Of a stretch of DNA of 64,000 nucleotides, positions 23,104 through 36,428 are shown in pieces. How positions within the stretch are numbered: the stretch's first letter is position 1; the number at the start of each line of letters is the position of its first letter. Location: the NCBI RefSeq assembly GCF_050908995.1, contig NC_135133.1, forward strand, positions 6,614,001 to 6,678,000, written 5' to 3'. This stretch comes from Andrena cerasifolii (lineage: Eukaryota > Arthropoda > Insecta > Hymenoptera > Andrenidae). A program made the translations under genes and the position numbers. The notes under the pieces are model-generated. The model did not search any database, had not been told where the DNA came from, and saw only the letters and a program-made list of their open reading frames with translations.

Positions 23104-26100
23104 TCAATCATCCAAGTAGCATTCTCGACTTTCCAAGGATACCTAAACTCCTCGAAAAGAACGGTACTTCTTAAAAAGCCAAATCGAGCCCCAAGAAAAA
23201 AGCCAACAGTAGGAGATCTCGAGTCATTTATCTTTTTCGCACGATCCACGCCAGAAGCCACGACAATGGCGTCCCCTAGGGATCACAAATTCGTGGCTAG
23301 AAGGTTGGAAAAACCAAAGGGATCCCGCTGGATCCTCGAGCACTTCGTGTCGATCGTTTCGGGGACAAAGGTCCTCGAGATACGCGCGACGTCCGGTAAC
23401 AGATACCTGCGGGACTGCGAAAATCCCCGGGAGTGTGTGCACGCACACGTACGGCCGTAAAAGACGCTGGTCGGGGAGTGGGGCGAAGTAGAGTCTCTCA
23501 GAAAATCGTCGGGCGTCCTGTGGCTTTGGAAAAAGTCAGCTCGGGGCATGAGGCGCCTCACAAAGGCTCGCGCGATCCGATCGACGCCAATATTTTGACA
23601 ATGCACCGGCCATCGACACCGAGGGGCGAAGGGGACGCATCTAACCGTGGAATTCCCCCCGGGCGGGGTGGCGTGTACGCCGGTGTGCGACGGTTTGCGG
23701 TGGCGCCCCTATAGAAAGCATCGTTCGTGTCTCTCTGCTTGAATGAAACCGAAGGGTAGGTGACTAAGGCGGCGACGGCAGCCAGTGTCGTTGGTGGTGG
23801 TGGTGGTGGTGGTTTTATTGTCCGAAATCCACAAAGTATCGGGCTCAATACGGGACGCAATCTGGCAAATGTCTCCCCCCTGGCCAACTGCACCTTCGTC
23901 CTCTTTCGGCCACCTATACCTCCGCGGCTCTACCTTTTCCTCCCTTTTCGCCGGCCACAATGGCTTGTTGCCGTTGTTTATGTAATCCTATTATTCCATA
24001 TTGTGCCCTTTAAGAAACAGTCCCAGGGACGCTCATCCCCGCCGGAACCGATTGGAGTTTCCAGACGCCTCGGCGGAGGAAGATCGTCCGGGGGATCGCG
24101 TGAGCACACGAGGGCTGGGCTTCGACTCTGCGGGCTGCCGCTTCCAAGGTGCGTTGAACCAGCTTCGTTTTGGGTCGCTGGCCTCTTTGTGGCGTTCGGT
24201 TAATTCATCGAGTGCGCTCAAATAGTCCTTTCCATTTTCTCTCGTTTAACCGGCGATTCAGTTTCAGAGTTTCTCGGAGCAATTTTTTAATTAGACTGGG
24301 GTGTGTATGTTGTGTATTTTGAATATTGCAGTATGTGCGTCCAACTTGCTCTTCCTTTAGCTGGCAAGAATCTTAACGCATCGCTGACAATTCGCTAGAG
24401 CCCGAAGGCATCCAATCCCCTCCGCTCGCGAAGACTGCCAATTAATTATAACCAAAGCCTCCCAATCGCTTGAACACAGGACCAAAGCGCACGTCCGCTT
24501 CGAAGGGGTCGTAGGTGCCGCGTTGTAACAGTTTTCCATCAGATGTCTATCTCCCTGGCATGATGAACGTCTCCGAGGATCCCCCTCCTCCCTAATAGCG
24601 ATCCATCCAACTGCCTATTAAATTACCGATTTTTGTCACGCTCGGCCGGAGAGGAGAGCTTGAGAAACGCTGGCCACGCGGTGGAGGCCTCGAGGTCAGG
24701 TATGTTATAGGAAAATATATAAACAGGGTTCCCACAAAACGCAGGAGTACAGCGGGTGACAGGCAGCAGGGTGCGCGTCGGTTCATTGTTGCCTCATTGT
24801 TGCGGATTCCTTCGCCTTTATGCGCCCGTATCGGCCTATCTCCTTCGGTTAAGGTCTCCGAATCGGAGGAAGAAAGAGAGAGTCTTGCCTGCGGAGCGGC
24901 GCGACCCTGAGAGAGGAAGGACGTCGAATTTAGCTCTCATTGTGAACGACTCCGGGACTGGACACCCCCACTGCGATGGAAATGACCTCGACGTAAATAG
25001 GAGGAGGGAAAAAAAAAAGGGACAAACGAAAAACGAAGGGAAAGGCAAGAAGCAAGAAGCGAGGTCTTGTAAGGGCCCGTGGAAAAAAGTGCGCACCCCT
25101 TTCGTGGTCGTTGAAGTGTCCAATCTGAAAAGGGAGCACCGTGTCCGAGACGAATCGCTCGACTTCGGATCCTCGACGGCCAGAAGAGGAAATCGGCTGT
25201 GTTTCCTATTAGACCGATCTCCGTGCACCGAGGTGCGCCCACTGTGCCAGGAGATGCGTCGTCCAGACGAGCTTCGTGGGACTTGGCGTGTGGAAATGAA
25301 CCTTTAATCGCAAGCAAATTGGGTCGTAATGAATGAACACCTAACCCAGACCTTCGTGGCTGGAAGAGAATAAAGACGAGCAGCGTTTTTGTCCGGAGTT
25401 CCTTCGAAGCGATCGCACTTAACGAGGGCGATGTGTTACTATAATGCAACTGGCCCCTCTTCGCCGTGAAACCAACGCGCGGAGGATGATGATCGACAGC
25501 GGGAGACCCGGACAACTTGATTACACCTGGGGACCGGTAGGAATCTGGAGAAGTGCTCTTTGTGACTGCGCGGGGTAAACGTTTCCTCTATCTTCCCAGT
25601 GGAAGGATGAACGACGAGGGAAGAGTCCGGAGTGTTCCTCTACGAGAAACACGAAATTTAGCGACTGCGCGGCGCCTGGGAACAGTTAGACGCGTAATGG
25701 AAGACTGATCAGAGCCTGTCACGATCCTCGAGTTGTACTTTCAATCAAGACTGATGCAAGAACGATCCGCGCGCTTCATGGGAAGAACAGATTCGTGCAT
25801 GGCGAGTGCACTGGCAGGGTTTCATCATGTATTTACTGTTGAATGACGAAGAGCTGTTGATGTGCAGTTATGGAAGACATTCGCTGTACCTATCTCTAAT
25901 AGATTTTAAAGTAGGTACGTTTCGCGGTCGAATTGAGTGCATTGTTCTTGAATATAGTTTTCACTTATAGTCTATTTTAGCTTTGGGTTATTTGGAGGGA
26001 TCGGAAGGCAGTCAGGGTGAGTCCAACTTTCCCGGAAAATGAGTTACGCAGTTGAAAAACCTCTTTACTGCTAAAACTTTCAGTTGGAAAAAAATTATTT

Positions 26101-29100
26101 AGAGGACAAACAGGGTAGATCTTTAAGTCTAATGGACTCGCACTGATTCGCTTCTGAGCCCTTCGTTTAAAGATTCCTGCACGCGCGCTTTTGCAATTTG
26201 CTTTCGTTGTATGCTCGCGGGACAATTGAAATATTTGAACATCCGGGGAATTCGAATTTCTGTTGCCAAATATCCGCCCATTGGAATATTCTGAAATACC
26301 CCGAGGGCCTGGCGCGGTATGCGCATAACGCGAAATGTGCTTGCCACGTACTAACGCGGTGTTTTTCTATCCTAGTCGCGGCTACGCGACCTCCCATGAT
26401 AGTTTCATGAAAGGGAATTTCGAAGAAACCAGAGGGAAGAGGGAATACTAAAACGTGTTCGAGAGATCACGGCAATGTATCTTGCATTTGTCCTGTGAAT
26501 TTAAGTGGAAGCTCTACTGTTGAAGATTTCAAGCTGCGCGGGCCACAGTCGCTCGCTGGGAACGTGTCCTGAGGGCGGTATTGAGTGTCAGTGTCATCCT
26601 AGAACCTACTGGATCTAGGCAACCTGGGCGCAGCTACCTGCAGTGGCGAGACTTACCAACCTCTGCAGGAAGGAGCACTGTTTAAGTACACCCGGAAGCC
26701 TCAGCGCTTGCAAGCAGAGGGAAATATTAAAGGCGTTCCTTCCGAGGGACAAACTTTCACCGAAAATGTGGTACTACTATCCTCGCAAAAGAACCACTGA
26801 CTATGTAAATAAATAGAAAGCACTATCCTAGTTTAGATCATTTCATTTCGCCTACGCGAATTAATTAGTGTTTGACGAATTAGCTCGAAAAGTGGAGATT
26901 TGAACGATTGAAGAATAATTATAGCTGTGCCTTTCCTTTTATAGCACTCGATGATTAGCTTCTAATGATGAAGTTTAATTTTCTTTTGCTTATAGTTTGT
27001 AAATCACTCTACCACCCGAATTCTAAAAATTCTGTGCCAGTAAATTTAAGGTCTCCCGTTCCTGTCACCGAAGAAGTCACTAATTTTCATTTACAGTTGG
27101 AGTTTGAGTAGTCGTTCGTTTAGCGCGACTTAAAGGCACCCTGGAACAGTTGCGCATCATCGACCACGAGCGGCGGAGATGTTTATTCGCCGTTCAGAAA
27201 ATCTAGGGGACTTCTTCGAGGTTTCTGGGCTGTTTGCACAAAACATCAATGGGAGTTTGTTGTGACGCACAATGTTTCCCTTTCCTTTCTTCTCCTCACG
27301 CATCTGTGGGCCCACCCAAGGGGCCCAAAGCACCTATAGGGCCCGTGCACACCATAACGCGAAGTCGCTCCTCTGTGACGGAGGTCTATGGTTACCCAGA
27401 GCATCGTTACTTAAGCCGCTAGCAGAAGGAACGAGCAAAGTGCTTGGAAAAAAAAGTTCGCCCATCCGAGTGTGAGCCTCGTGGCGTCGCACAATTTCGC
27501 TTTCCACGAGAAAACCGTCCCCAAGAATTCCAATATGCAACGTTTAGGCATGGAAACATCCGAAATCTGCGTTTCGAAATTCAATTTAACGCCGGCATTC
27601 GTGCAATTTATTTCTCGCAGGATGGGACTTCGTAAACCCATAAAATCCGAAATTGGAAAATATCCCAGCTGGGGGAATGGCGCTCAACATAGTTTTATAA
27701 ATCCACATACGTTCGATATTCCACCATTTTGCTTTTGAGAAAAGATTATCGCGAAATTTATCGCAATTACGTGCCGCGCAATTCTGGCAACAAGCTTGGC
27801 CAGATTTTTCAATGAATTCTGCTTCATCAGGAAACAGCCGCGCCCGCGCAAATAAATATGAAAAGCATTCATTGTACCAGTGGCCTCGCTTAGCTTAATT
27901 GCAATACTCGTTAATCACCCGCGCGTCGTTATTAACGCGTTCAATTTTTAATGTCTGAATAGGGGAATATCAGCGGAATATATCGCGTCATCCAGCGGGT
28001 CACGCGGAAAATGCAATATCGAACGGGCCATCTTCCTGTTTCGTTTCCCCTTTGTTTCCTAAACAACGCCAGGCGCTACTCAGCGAGGCGCGAGAAAAGC
28101 TGCGAATGTTATATTCCGCGAGCTGCTCTCAACGTCATTTACGTTTCGCGGTGAAATCGAATCCTTTTGCCATTAGCATATCGCGGCTCGTAATCAATGC
28201 CCATTATTTCACACGTAAATACTCTAAAATTTGAGAGACATGGCTACGCGATATCCCGCCATCCGAAACGAAGGAGTCCCCTTTGCCAGAGGGTTTCGTC
28301 CTTGAAACCGAGCCACTCGACGACCCAGAACACCCACGGATTTCCTCGAGGAGCCGCCAGGGAGATTCTAGAAGGCGGGGAAAAAGAAGAACGGTTAATT
28401 GTCGGACAGGTACGAGTCGAAATCGAGAAGCTGTCAGCCGCGTGTCCTCCCAAATCAATCGCGCCAGCGGCTGTCCCTGTGCAAGCGCGAATCCGCCGGT
28501 GGAATAAGAGGAACGAGGTGGTTCGGGCTCGGGGAAGAACCGGTCGCCGAGCGCAAATCAAACTATTCGGCACCGAATTTCCATGGTTGCTGGCGAACGG
28601 AATGGCGAAATGACTCGCCGAAGATGCCAGCCGATCGGGGCCCGAGAAAAAGGGAGAAGCGGGGAGGAATAAGGCCCGCTCGATCGGTGACCGATGGTGT
28701 TTTATCGCGCGTCTGATCTGACGCGTTTCAAACCTGTTTAGGACATCGAATTTTCGAAGGTCCGCCAGCAGGACCCGACCGTCATAAATATTTCATTTTC
28801 TCAGGCGCAAAGGTTATCGCGCGGGGCTTGTTAATTTCAAAACGTCTAATTTATTCACGTTCCCAGACCCGCCGCCCGTGCCCGCTCGGAGTAATATAAA
28901 AAATGGTCCCCGGTTCCTTGATCGTGAATGATCGTCTAGCAGGTATTTAACGCCAACGCCAATTTCGGGTTATTTCACCGCCGGCCGCCTATTATCCTGC
29001 CTCGTAACCAACGGGATTAGATGGATTCCGATACACGGCTATTCCGTTCTGTCATAATGAGATTTGGTTACGTCTTTATAACCGTCTAATAAGGCCCGGG

Positions 29101-29251
29101 AAACCGACGGATCATCTACAGTTCCGGCGCGATGGTGTGATTTATGCTTTTTTAATTTATGGTTTATAAATTTATGGTTCTGAAAGGCTGGGGATGGGTT
29201 GTCCAACGTCGTTAACGATGTTTGCCGGGTAGGAATTTTGGTAACTTTTGA
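23104..29251. other. Gene-free interval of about 6 kb
   Basis: No reading frame here resembles a known protein. The (GGT)n run at about 23787-23815 creates artefactual Val/Gly-rich frames. Several stretches are GC-rich (23220-24200, 24750-25300, 28250-28720), with frames overlapping on both strands, as expected of non-coding CpG-rich insect DNA. I could not exclude a non-coding transcript or isolated 5' exon. Confidence 0.4.
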
Positions 29252-29948
29252 TACAACCCCTGGCAATAAGCTTGGAAGCAAACGACACGAAACTAACGAG
29301 ACATATCAATATTTTTTATATATAAAATGCAACGGTACATATGCGAAGCCCGTGGTAATGTTAAGCTGGTCTATTTTAAAGTAAAAACGTATAAAATAAT
29401 TACGAATTTCGTTTATTATGTAATAAGAGAAGTGCTGCTTGGAAGTAACTATGGAACATTATGAATTCGCAGAGAAATTAATAATTTATTTAATATTTAT
29501 ATTACCTAAGTTTTGTGAAGTTCCCACGATGTAATCAAATTTCCAAACTTTAAAATTTGTTTCCATGACTTACTAACTTAATGATTCGGATTTCAGGAAA
29601 AGAGTATTGAAAACAGAGTAATGAGATGAAAACCAGGAAGTCACTAATATGCAGGTACAAATGTCAGAAAATACTGGGTAATATAAATATCGAATTACTG
29701 TTACTTTCTTTGAAAATTCATGATATTCCATACTTATTTCTAAGCAGCATTTCGTTGCTTTTATATTTTTTTTGCATAATGAACGAAATTCTTAATTATT
29801 TTTGGTGCTTTCACTTTAAAATAGACCGACTTAACATTACCATGCGCTTCGTATGTGTACGATTGCATTTTATATTTAAAAAATATTGGTATTTCTGCTG
29901 AGTTTCGTGTCTTTGATTTTGGTTCGAAACTTATTGCCAGGGCTTGTA
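29252..29948. mobile_element. Tc1/mariner-type palindromic element, about 693 bp
   Basis: TA at 29252-29253 and 29947-29948 flank termini CAACCCCTGGCAATAAGC and, in reverse complement, CAAGCCCTGGCAATAAGT. The arms stay alignable well inside, through TGGTAATGTTAAG, GGTCTATTTTAAAGT, AATTTCGTT and ATATTTATATTACC. Each arm is therefore about 250 bp or more. No transposase is present. A long inverted copy structure like this would fold as one hairpin when transcribed. Confidence 0.8.
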
Positions 29949-30660
29949 GTTTAATAGCTCCCGAGATGAAAGTTGCCGAGCTTCAGAGGAATGAGCATGG
30001 CGTCGTTCGGAATTGTTTTTCTGGAAAGGAATGATCTGGATCTTCGTTGCCCTGGTCACGTTGCTGATCCGGGCCCCCTGCTTTGCCATAATATCCAGGA
30101 CATCCGATTTAAATTCGTCGAGGTATGCGCATACGAGAAGAAAAGTTCGGTTTATAGATGCGACGGCGCGGCCAGATTCGTAAAAACAGCTCGGACGCAA
30201 GGAATCTGGGATAAATTTCGCGAACACGTAGCCAGGTATAATCGGGTAAACACTTCGACGTCCCGGCCAGAAAACGAGTTATTTATGCGCATAAGCCCCG
30301 TTGCATTTTTCTGGTAATTTATTCGGGGCGCGTTAAGAGTATGTAACCGTGGCCGCCGCGCTCGATAAACAAAAATCGTGGAATAAATGCTGAGAAGTGA
30401 AATAAACAGCTCCTCCCGCGAAAAGTATTCGAGCACTTCTCGAGAATAATTCTGAAGCCGAGCTACATAGCAATTGTTTTCTACGGATTCCACTAAATAA
30501 ATATATATAAAGAAGGCTGTGAAATCACCTTGAAATTATTATAACATCACTCACCAACCCTCTTCAGCTTCCAACGAACACCCACGACTCCGTTCACCGT
30601 CAAGTCCCAAAGTTCTCTGAAACACGTCACCTTACGAATTAAAATAGAACACCCTATTCC
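29949..30660. other. Intergenic sequence, nothing recognised
   Basis: Short frames on both strands without family resemblance. Confidence 0.35.
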
Positions 30661-30815
30661 CAGATGAGCAAAATTTGTATGCAAATAAAATCCCGAATAA
30701 AAAACAAAAGTTAAAACAATTATTCGTCGTTCCTTCGTTAACCCGAGTTAACTTTATTAGACAGGTGACGAACAATCCTTTCAACTTTTATCCCTTATTC
30801 GAAATTTTATTTAAA
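30661..30815. mobile_element. hAT-like MITE, copy 2 (diverged)
   Basis: It aligns end to end with the element at 14364-14546: CAGATGAGC at the left, an AATTATTCGTCGTTCC block, TTCGTTAACCCGAGTTAAC, and ATTCGAAATTTTATTTAAA at the right. The terminal CTCTG has been lost on the right. No coding sequence. Confidence 0.6.
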
Positions 30816-33164
30816 CAACCCTTTCCTAAAAATCTTCCACCCCCGGCTTCATTCCACCCCGTGCATCGATCGGTAACGCGGTCCCGCGATAATACGACCC
30901 TGGACATCGAGAATATCAATTACCCGTTTGGAAAAGTCGGTCGTGGGCCGCGGATAACAGAAGCCCGTCCGCCAGATCGCCGCGATTAATGATTTACCGA
31001 TCGGCCAGGAGCGAGCGGCGCAGCCCCCGTTGCGATCGCAAATAAATCAGCAAATACTAACCAAGTAAATATTCCGGGGGGCACCCGAAATTAACCGTCG
31101 GTGAATGGGTTTAGGGGAGGTCATGACGGCTCGGCCACGGCTGTTTGTTCTGCCTGGGAAATGACAGCTGACCCGCAATCCCGGCGCTCGGAATCGCTCG
31201 GCATGGAGGGACCAAGAGGGCCGGAGCGCGCGCGGAGCGAGAGGGAGAGGATCCAGGCGCCTCCTACACGATATAATGGCACGGAAGAGCCGACGGAAAT
31301 GAATCTTTCCTATACGATCTCGCTTACAGAGTAATGCACTTTTGATTATCCCGACGTTTCTGTCCTGCTCCTCGATCGGCGATTCAGGGATTATTCTGGG
31401 AAAAAAGCGAGCGAACGAGTTCGCGAGCCCGCCAGGGGGTGCACGTCCCGGTTTTGCCCTCTGCCAAGGGAAATTGGCGAATTTACGAGGCAGAGATTTC
31501 CATTCTTAAATGCAGGATGCCTTCTTCGGATTAAATTGGACGGGATGGTGGATTTTGTAACGCACTTAGGGAATTACTCGTGTGCGGAGGGGGTCCGTGG
31601 CTGGCAGTTGTTGGTCGTTTTGCATTCCCGGCGAATTCTTTCGAAAACGATACAGGCACGAGAGGGGGCTCGTCTCGGTTAGTTACGTTACGTAAGGACA
31701 ATTCGAGATAGCCCCGTCGCTCGCGTGTACGTTTTCCGCATCCGCTTCGTGGGGGGATGTCGTTGCATGTACGAAATAGTCGTCCCGATGCACACGCTAT
31801 CGCGAGACTCCTACCGTGGCGTCAGGTAATGACAATTTTCCGAGGGAGCTCTTACGTGCTCCCCTCGACGAGACTGTAAATCCTTCAGGCCACTGATGTT
31901 TGTTGAACTGTTCCTTGGGCGATTATTAACAAGGGAGGTTTCTCATATTTCGGGGCTCGCACGGAAGTCTTCGCTGCCCTGCACGCCGCGCGAATCGATT
32001 CGCGCTGCTTTTAATACGCGACGTATGCAGGTCAAGTCAATTAAATCTCCTCGGAGGACTCGTCTGGGGCTCATAACTTTAAGACTATTTCGAGCTTCGA
32101 GATTCCCAGCATCGGTGCAGATCGATGGGCATCAATTTTTCTGGCCCATTTCTTCTACCATCTGGCGTGGAAATAGACTCGATAATTGATAGCAATTTCA
32201 AGTTGTCGACTTCCAACGGCTTCCGGGAATAGATTGAGCCCCGGTGGGTGCAACGCCGGGGTGAAATTTCGCGGTCCGAACTGTGCCTCTCCATCCAGTA
32301 CTGTTTCCTCGCGAATACCCACTGCAGAGCCAGGAAAGGATTTATCTATCTTTCTTTTATGATTCAATAATCCAAACATCCACTTACATTCCCCTGGGTC
32401 TTCATCCCTTAACCTTAACTATTTACACAAATCGCAAAGAGAGCCGTTCGAAAGTAACCGAACGGAATTGTTGCACAGTTTCAACAAGCGTCAGTCGATG
32501 CGTTACAAGATTATGAAAATCCGGGATAAAATCGATAAACCACTGCTTTATTCGACGTATCCCGTCCATAGGGGGCGAAGGTGGAGGGTGTGGATCCAAT
32601 TAAATACAGCGCACGACCGCGAACATATTTACCGCCGCATAAATCTCGACAGTTGTAATATTTCAGTCGTTTTTTCGGAATGTTCTTGTCGTCGACATTA
32701 TGCGGCGTGTGTTCCGTGACTTGCCCCGCGGGGTCGTCTTTTTTTTTCCCCCCCCCCCGCCCTACCTCCTCCGCCTTTCGCCGGAACGATGCGCCACATA
32801 TTGCACATAAATTTCGCACGCACCGCCATAAAAAGTCTCGGTCGTCTCTGTGCATTATATCGCCATAATAGTGACCAGGAAGGCGTGGCGGTTTTCCCCC
32901 CGCGTCGCGCCGCTATTACGCGGAAAATAAGATTCGTTTTTGCATAACGCCACCGTGACGACGAGCCAAATGGACCCCATCCGCGCCACGTAAGTACAGC
33001 GGCCGATGAGCGCCTCAGGATCTTCAAGGGGCTCGTCGCGGCGAAACGCTCATCTTCAACGAGCATTTTGATTAAACTCGTTCTTTAAATCTCTACTCCG
33101 CTTGGGTGTTCGGTGAATTTCAATCGCGCGCGCAATGCGCTCCTCTGTGACGATTAGAGTCATC
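30816..33164. other. Intergenic sequence, nothing coding
   Basis: No protein-like frame. A C-rich run with C10 or longer lies at about 32749-32758. Confidence 0.4.
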
Positions 33165-33196
33165 CAGAGGTGGGCAGAAATTTATTTAAATAAAAA
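33165..33196. mobile_element. hAT-like MITE end fragment, copy 3
   Basis: CAGAGGTGGGCAGAAATTTATTTAAATAAAAAT matches the terminal about 30 bases of the family at 14364-14546. The rest is absent, possibly removed or interrupted by the adjoining sequence at 33197. Confidence 0.55.
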
Positions 33197-33340
33197 TCTC
33201 CAATCCCTACTAATATATAAAAATGAAACTTTGGTTTGTTTCTTCCTTCGCGCCTGAACGGCTGAACGGATTTCAATGAAAATTTGAGTATACATTACAT
33301 ACGTGTCCTAGAAACAATTAACTTTAACCGTGAAATAATC
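33197..33340 (+). mobile_element. Helitron-like 5' end fragment (candidate)
   Basis: It starts with TC and CTACTAATATATAAAAATGA, followed by TTTGGTTTGTTTC and GAACGGCTGAACGGATTTCA-type sequence. The order 'CTACTAATAT..AAATG..A...TTTGTTTGTTT...ACGGCTGAACGGATTTCAATGAAA' is the familiar beginning of insect Helitron non-autonomous elements. The 3' hairpin and CTRR end were not located. Confidence 0.45.
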
Positions 33341-36300
33341 TAAAGTGAATTTTTATAATGTTTTATTTAGTTAATGCCCAACTCTGGACTCACCCCCTGA
33401 ATTAATTGAAATATTTGTTTCCTGCAAACTTCCCCGAGCGCATCTGCTTTCCCACACAAAGGGCCGGGGCCCTCTTGTTTTCTATTTCCTCTCGCGTTAT
33501 CAGCCGTGATCGCTGAAATCCAGGAGCATCTGTTCCTGGGGCGCGTAGCCGAGAAGGAGCGCTGCGGAAAGCCGAAGGAGCCGTGGTTCCAGAAGGTAGG
33601 AAGAAAGTGAGCTCGATGAAAGGTCCATGCAATCCGAAGCACGCACCCTTCGCTCAAGAAGCTGCAATCTTGCGGTCGAATCGCGGGCGCAGCTTTTTCT
33701 AAGCGACTATGCGCGCCGCCAGCGCGTCCCCTGCTGAAGGGAAAGAACACGGCTATCGGCCAGTCGAATCTTCCAAATCCATGCGCCGTCGATCGGATCG
33801 ATCCGCGAGTCCACTTTGTTAGATAGTCGTGAAAGTGCTGGAGCCCGCGGAGAGATAAAAGGGGCCTGGGTAGAAGCTAGAAGCTGCCGAGGGACCAGCC
33901 ACCCCGTTTTCCGAGGGACAGCGGGTGGTCGGCGGAAAGTTTCGCCGTAAAATAAACAGGGGGCTCGCGGAACATGTAAATAGAAAGATTTCGCTGGCTC
34001 GGGCTTAGATTCCGCGCTAGGCAGCGGACTAATGGCTCTCCACTTTGTCGTCGGTATGAATTTGTATCTGTCCTCGCGCGGTAAACCGCGCGGGTACTTT
34101 TCGTCCGATGGAACTTCCGCGGAGGAGAGAGGAACGGGATGCGCGCAGAGGCTCGAAGTTTGCGGCATTATCCGGCTCCGGGACGCTTGTACGGTAAATG
34201 GAATGGTAATTCCGGAAACGGGATCTTCGGGGGAGGAAATTAAAATATATTCTTTCAGGGTAATGTCCCCCGTCCGGATGAGGACCCGCGTTTCTGCCGC
34301 AACTTCGGGATGAGTGTTTGCGAGAGGTAATCGTAGGAGCGGAGCATTCTCGATCCATTCCCCGCAATCGTGGCGGATGCCCGTAATCGGGGGATGTTTA
34401 TTTCGGGAGGCCGATTCGAAGCTGAAAACTTGTTCGCTTAACGATGCGACGAAACTAAATAAATTATCCGTTTCTCGAATAAAGCTGCGCCTAGAGTTTT
34501 CAAGATTGCTCGATGGAGGAGGCATGGCTAAAAATACGAGTGCCGCTATTTCGTTTCCCAAACGGAACAGTTTTGGTTTATTTCGGTCGGGCGGGCGCTT
34601 TGAAAAGCTCCTTCGAGTTGATTCGGAGGATCCCCTTCGCCCTATCGCCCCTCGACTATGGATGCGTATGACCTGCGTTTATTTTTGATGATGATTTAAG
34701 GGGGGCGACGAGGGAGCCGTATATGAAACGAGTATTTATTAAGTAAACAAGCTTTGAGGACGGCGTGGCGCGGCTAAACGTGAAAATCATCAAGTTGCAG
34801 GGGAATCTAAATCAGAATTAATGAAACGTCAATTTTTTACCATGCGAATGTTAAAAGAATTAGTGGTTGATGATAATAAACTTTTACTGCAAATCAATCA
34901 TCCTATTTTATATCATACCAGGCTGTCTCTGCAACAGAACAAAAACTGCGACCCAAATTCACCCTCGAGATTAAAGTAAGAAAGAAACATCTCACAAACT
35001 CGAGCACCTCCCCCACCACCGTTATCGTCGGCCAATTATCATCCCCGATTCACGGCGCATCTATCAGCCACGATCTACCAGGGCCAGATTACTTTCACCT
35101 CCGATTTCCCCCGCTAAATAATGCACCGTTCGATTCTGCCAAGTCAGTGTGCCGGAGGATGTTCGCGGGGGCCGCGGGCGCATAAAAGGGGTCGTTCCCT
35201 GTGTAGACATGTATCATCGCATAGCGACGGTGGTCGAGCGTGAAAACGCGCCCTTATCTCCGACCAGGGGAGGGGCGAGGAGCGTATCGTGCCGCGCGTA
35301 TTACAAATAAATGACGTTCTCGGCATAGGATCCGTAGACGACCACCACTACCAAGGGGGATGAATGTCGTTTCGCGCGTGACTCAGTACCGCGGTCACGC
35401 CACCCTCGAAAACACCGCCACTTCGATGCCCGATATTCCAACTTCCCCCTTTTTCCCTCCACTCCGCTCCATTCTGCTCCCTTTTCCTCCCTTCTTCTCT
35501 CCGCCGATATCTCGGCAAAAGGCGCGCGAGGGCCTCCCCCGCACGATTGGAAATACCCCGGCGCGTACAGCATGCATTATAGATACACTGCACTGTTCGT
35601 AGTCTGAGATTAGAGGTGGAGGCGGTGGGCGTGCAAAAATAGTCCACTTGGAGAGGCAATAGCTTTTACGGCGCAAAGTCTGCGCGTATATTTTAAACGG
35701 GGGACGCGGCTCGCTCGTAGACGACGACGCGGGGGCCACACCTCCTGCGGCATGGGGGCTCTACGAATTTTAAATGCGAACGCGCGCGAAGAAAAAGTTG
35801 CCCGTGGAACGCGATGCCTCTGATGCCGGCGCGACAACAATCGACGATAAATAAACGCGCGCGGTCGGGCGGTGAAGAGGACGCGGCGCGCAATTATTCG
35901 GAGGTGTGCCGGATGCAGGCACGGGGATGCGTTATTTTTTACGCGAAATGAAGGGCCGAGTTGTGTAACGTAAAGTCGCGCTCCCACGTGCGCCAAGCGC
36001 GTCGAACACACTGGGGGTACTCGGGAGGAGAAGCTTCGCAAAGATGAGAGGCGTCTTGGGCCACGTTCGCAGTTGCAAGCAAATCGCATGGCACCAAAAA
36101 ACAGATTGAATACTTTAAAGCAGGATTATCGTTTCTTTGGATTAGGTGCTAATAAAAATAAAGATATAAAAGTAACTTAAGGGATGATTCTCGTGTAACG
36201 ACAATAAAAGCAAGTTATTTTCATGATTGTTTTTTTTAGAAAACTACTGATAATATACAGAAAATAAATAAAGAGAGAACACAAAGTGAAAGAGCAATCT

Positions 36301-36428
36301 GTTTTTTAGTCACCGCCCAAATTGCGCTTTGCGCTTTTTGCAAGAAATTAAGCGAAAGTTGATTCTCAAAATCGCCCAAACTGGCTACAGTGGTTGCGAG
36401 ACGCGTGAAGTACCTACACTTGGAGCGC
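33341..36428. other. Intergenic sequence with one long orphan frame
   Basis: Apart from the 284-codon frame at 33707-34561, nothing here suggests a gene. GC-rich frames around 35300-36090 overlap on both strands and have no known family. Confidence 0.35.
33707..34561 (-). other. Orphan 284-codon open frame, probably not coding
   Basis: This is the longest open frame outside the two recognised genes. Its composition (Pro/Ser/Arg/Ile mixture) shows no signal peptide, membrane segment, repeat or family motif I recognise. Substantial frames exist on the opposite strand (34032-34313 and 34314-34688). Chance opening in CpG-rich DNA is the simplest reading; a lineage-specific gene is not excluded. 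Confidence 0.15.

Noticed and set aside
23760..24203. 147-codon frame with Val/Gly run
   Set aside because: Driven by the (GGT)n simple repeat at about 23787-23815.
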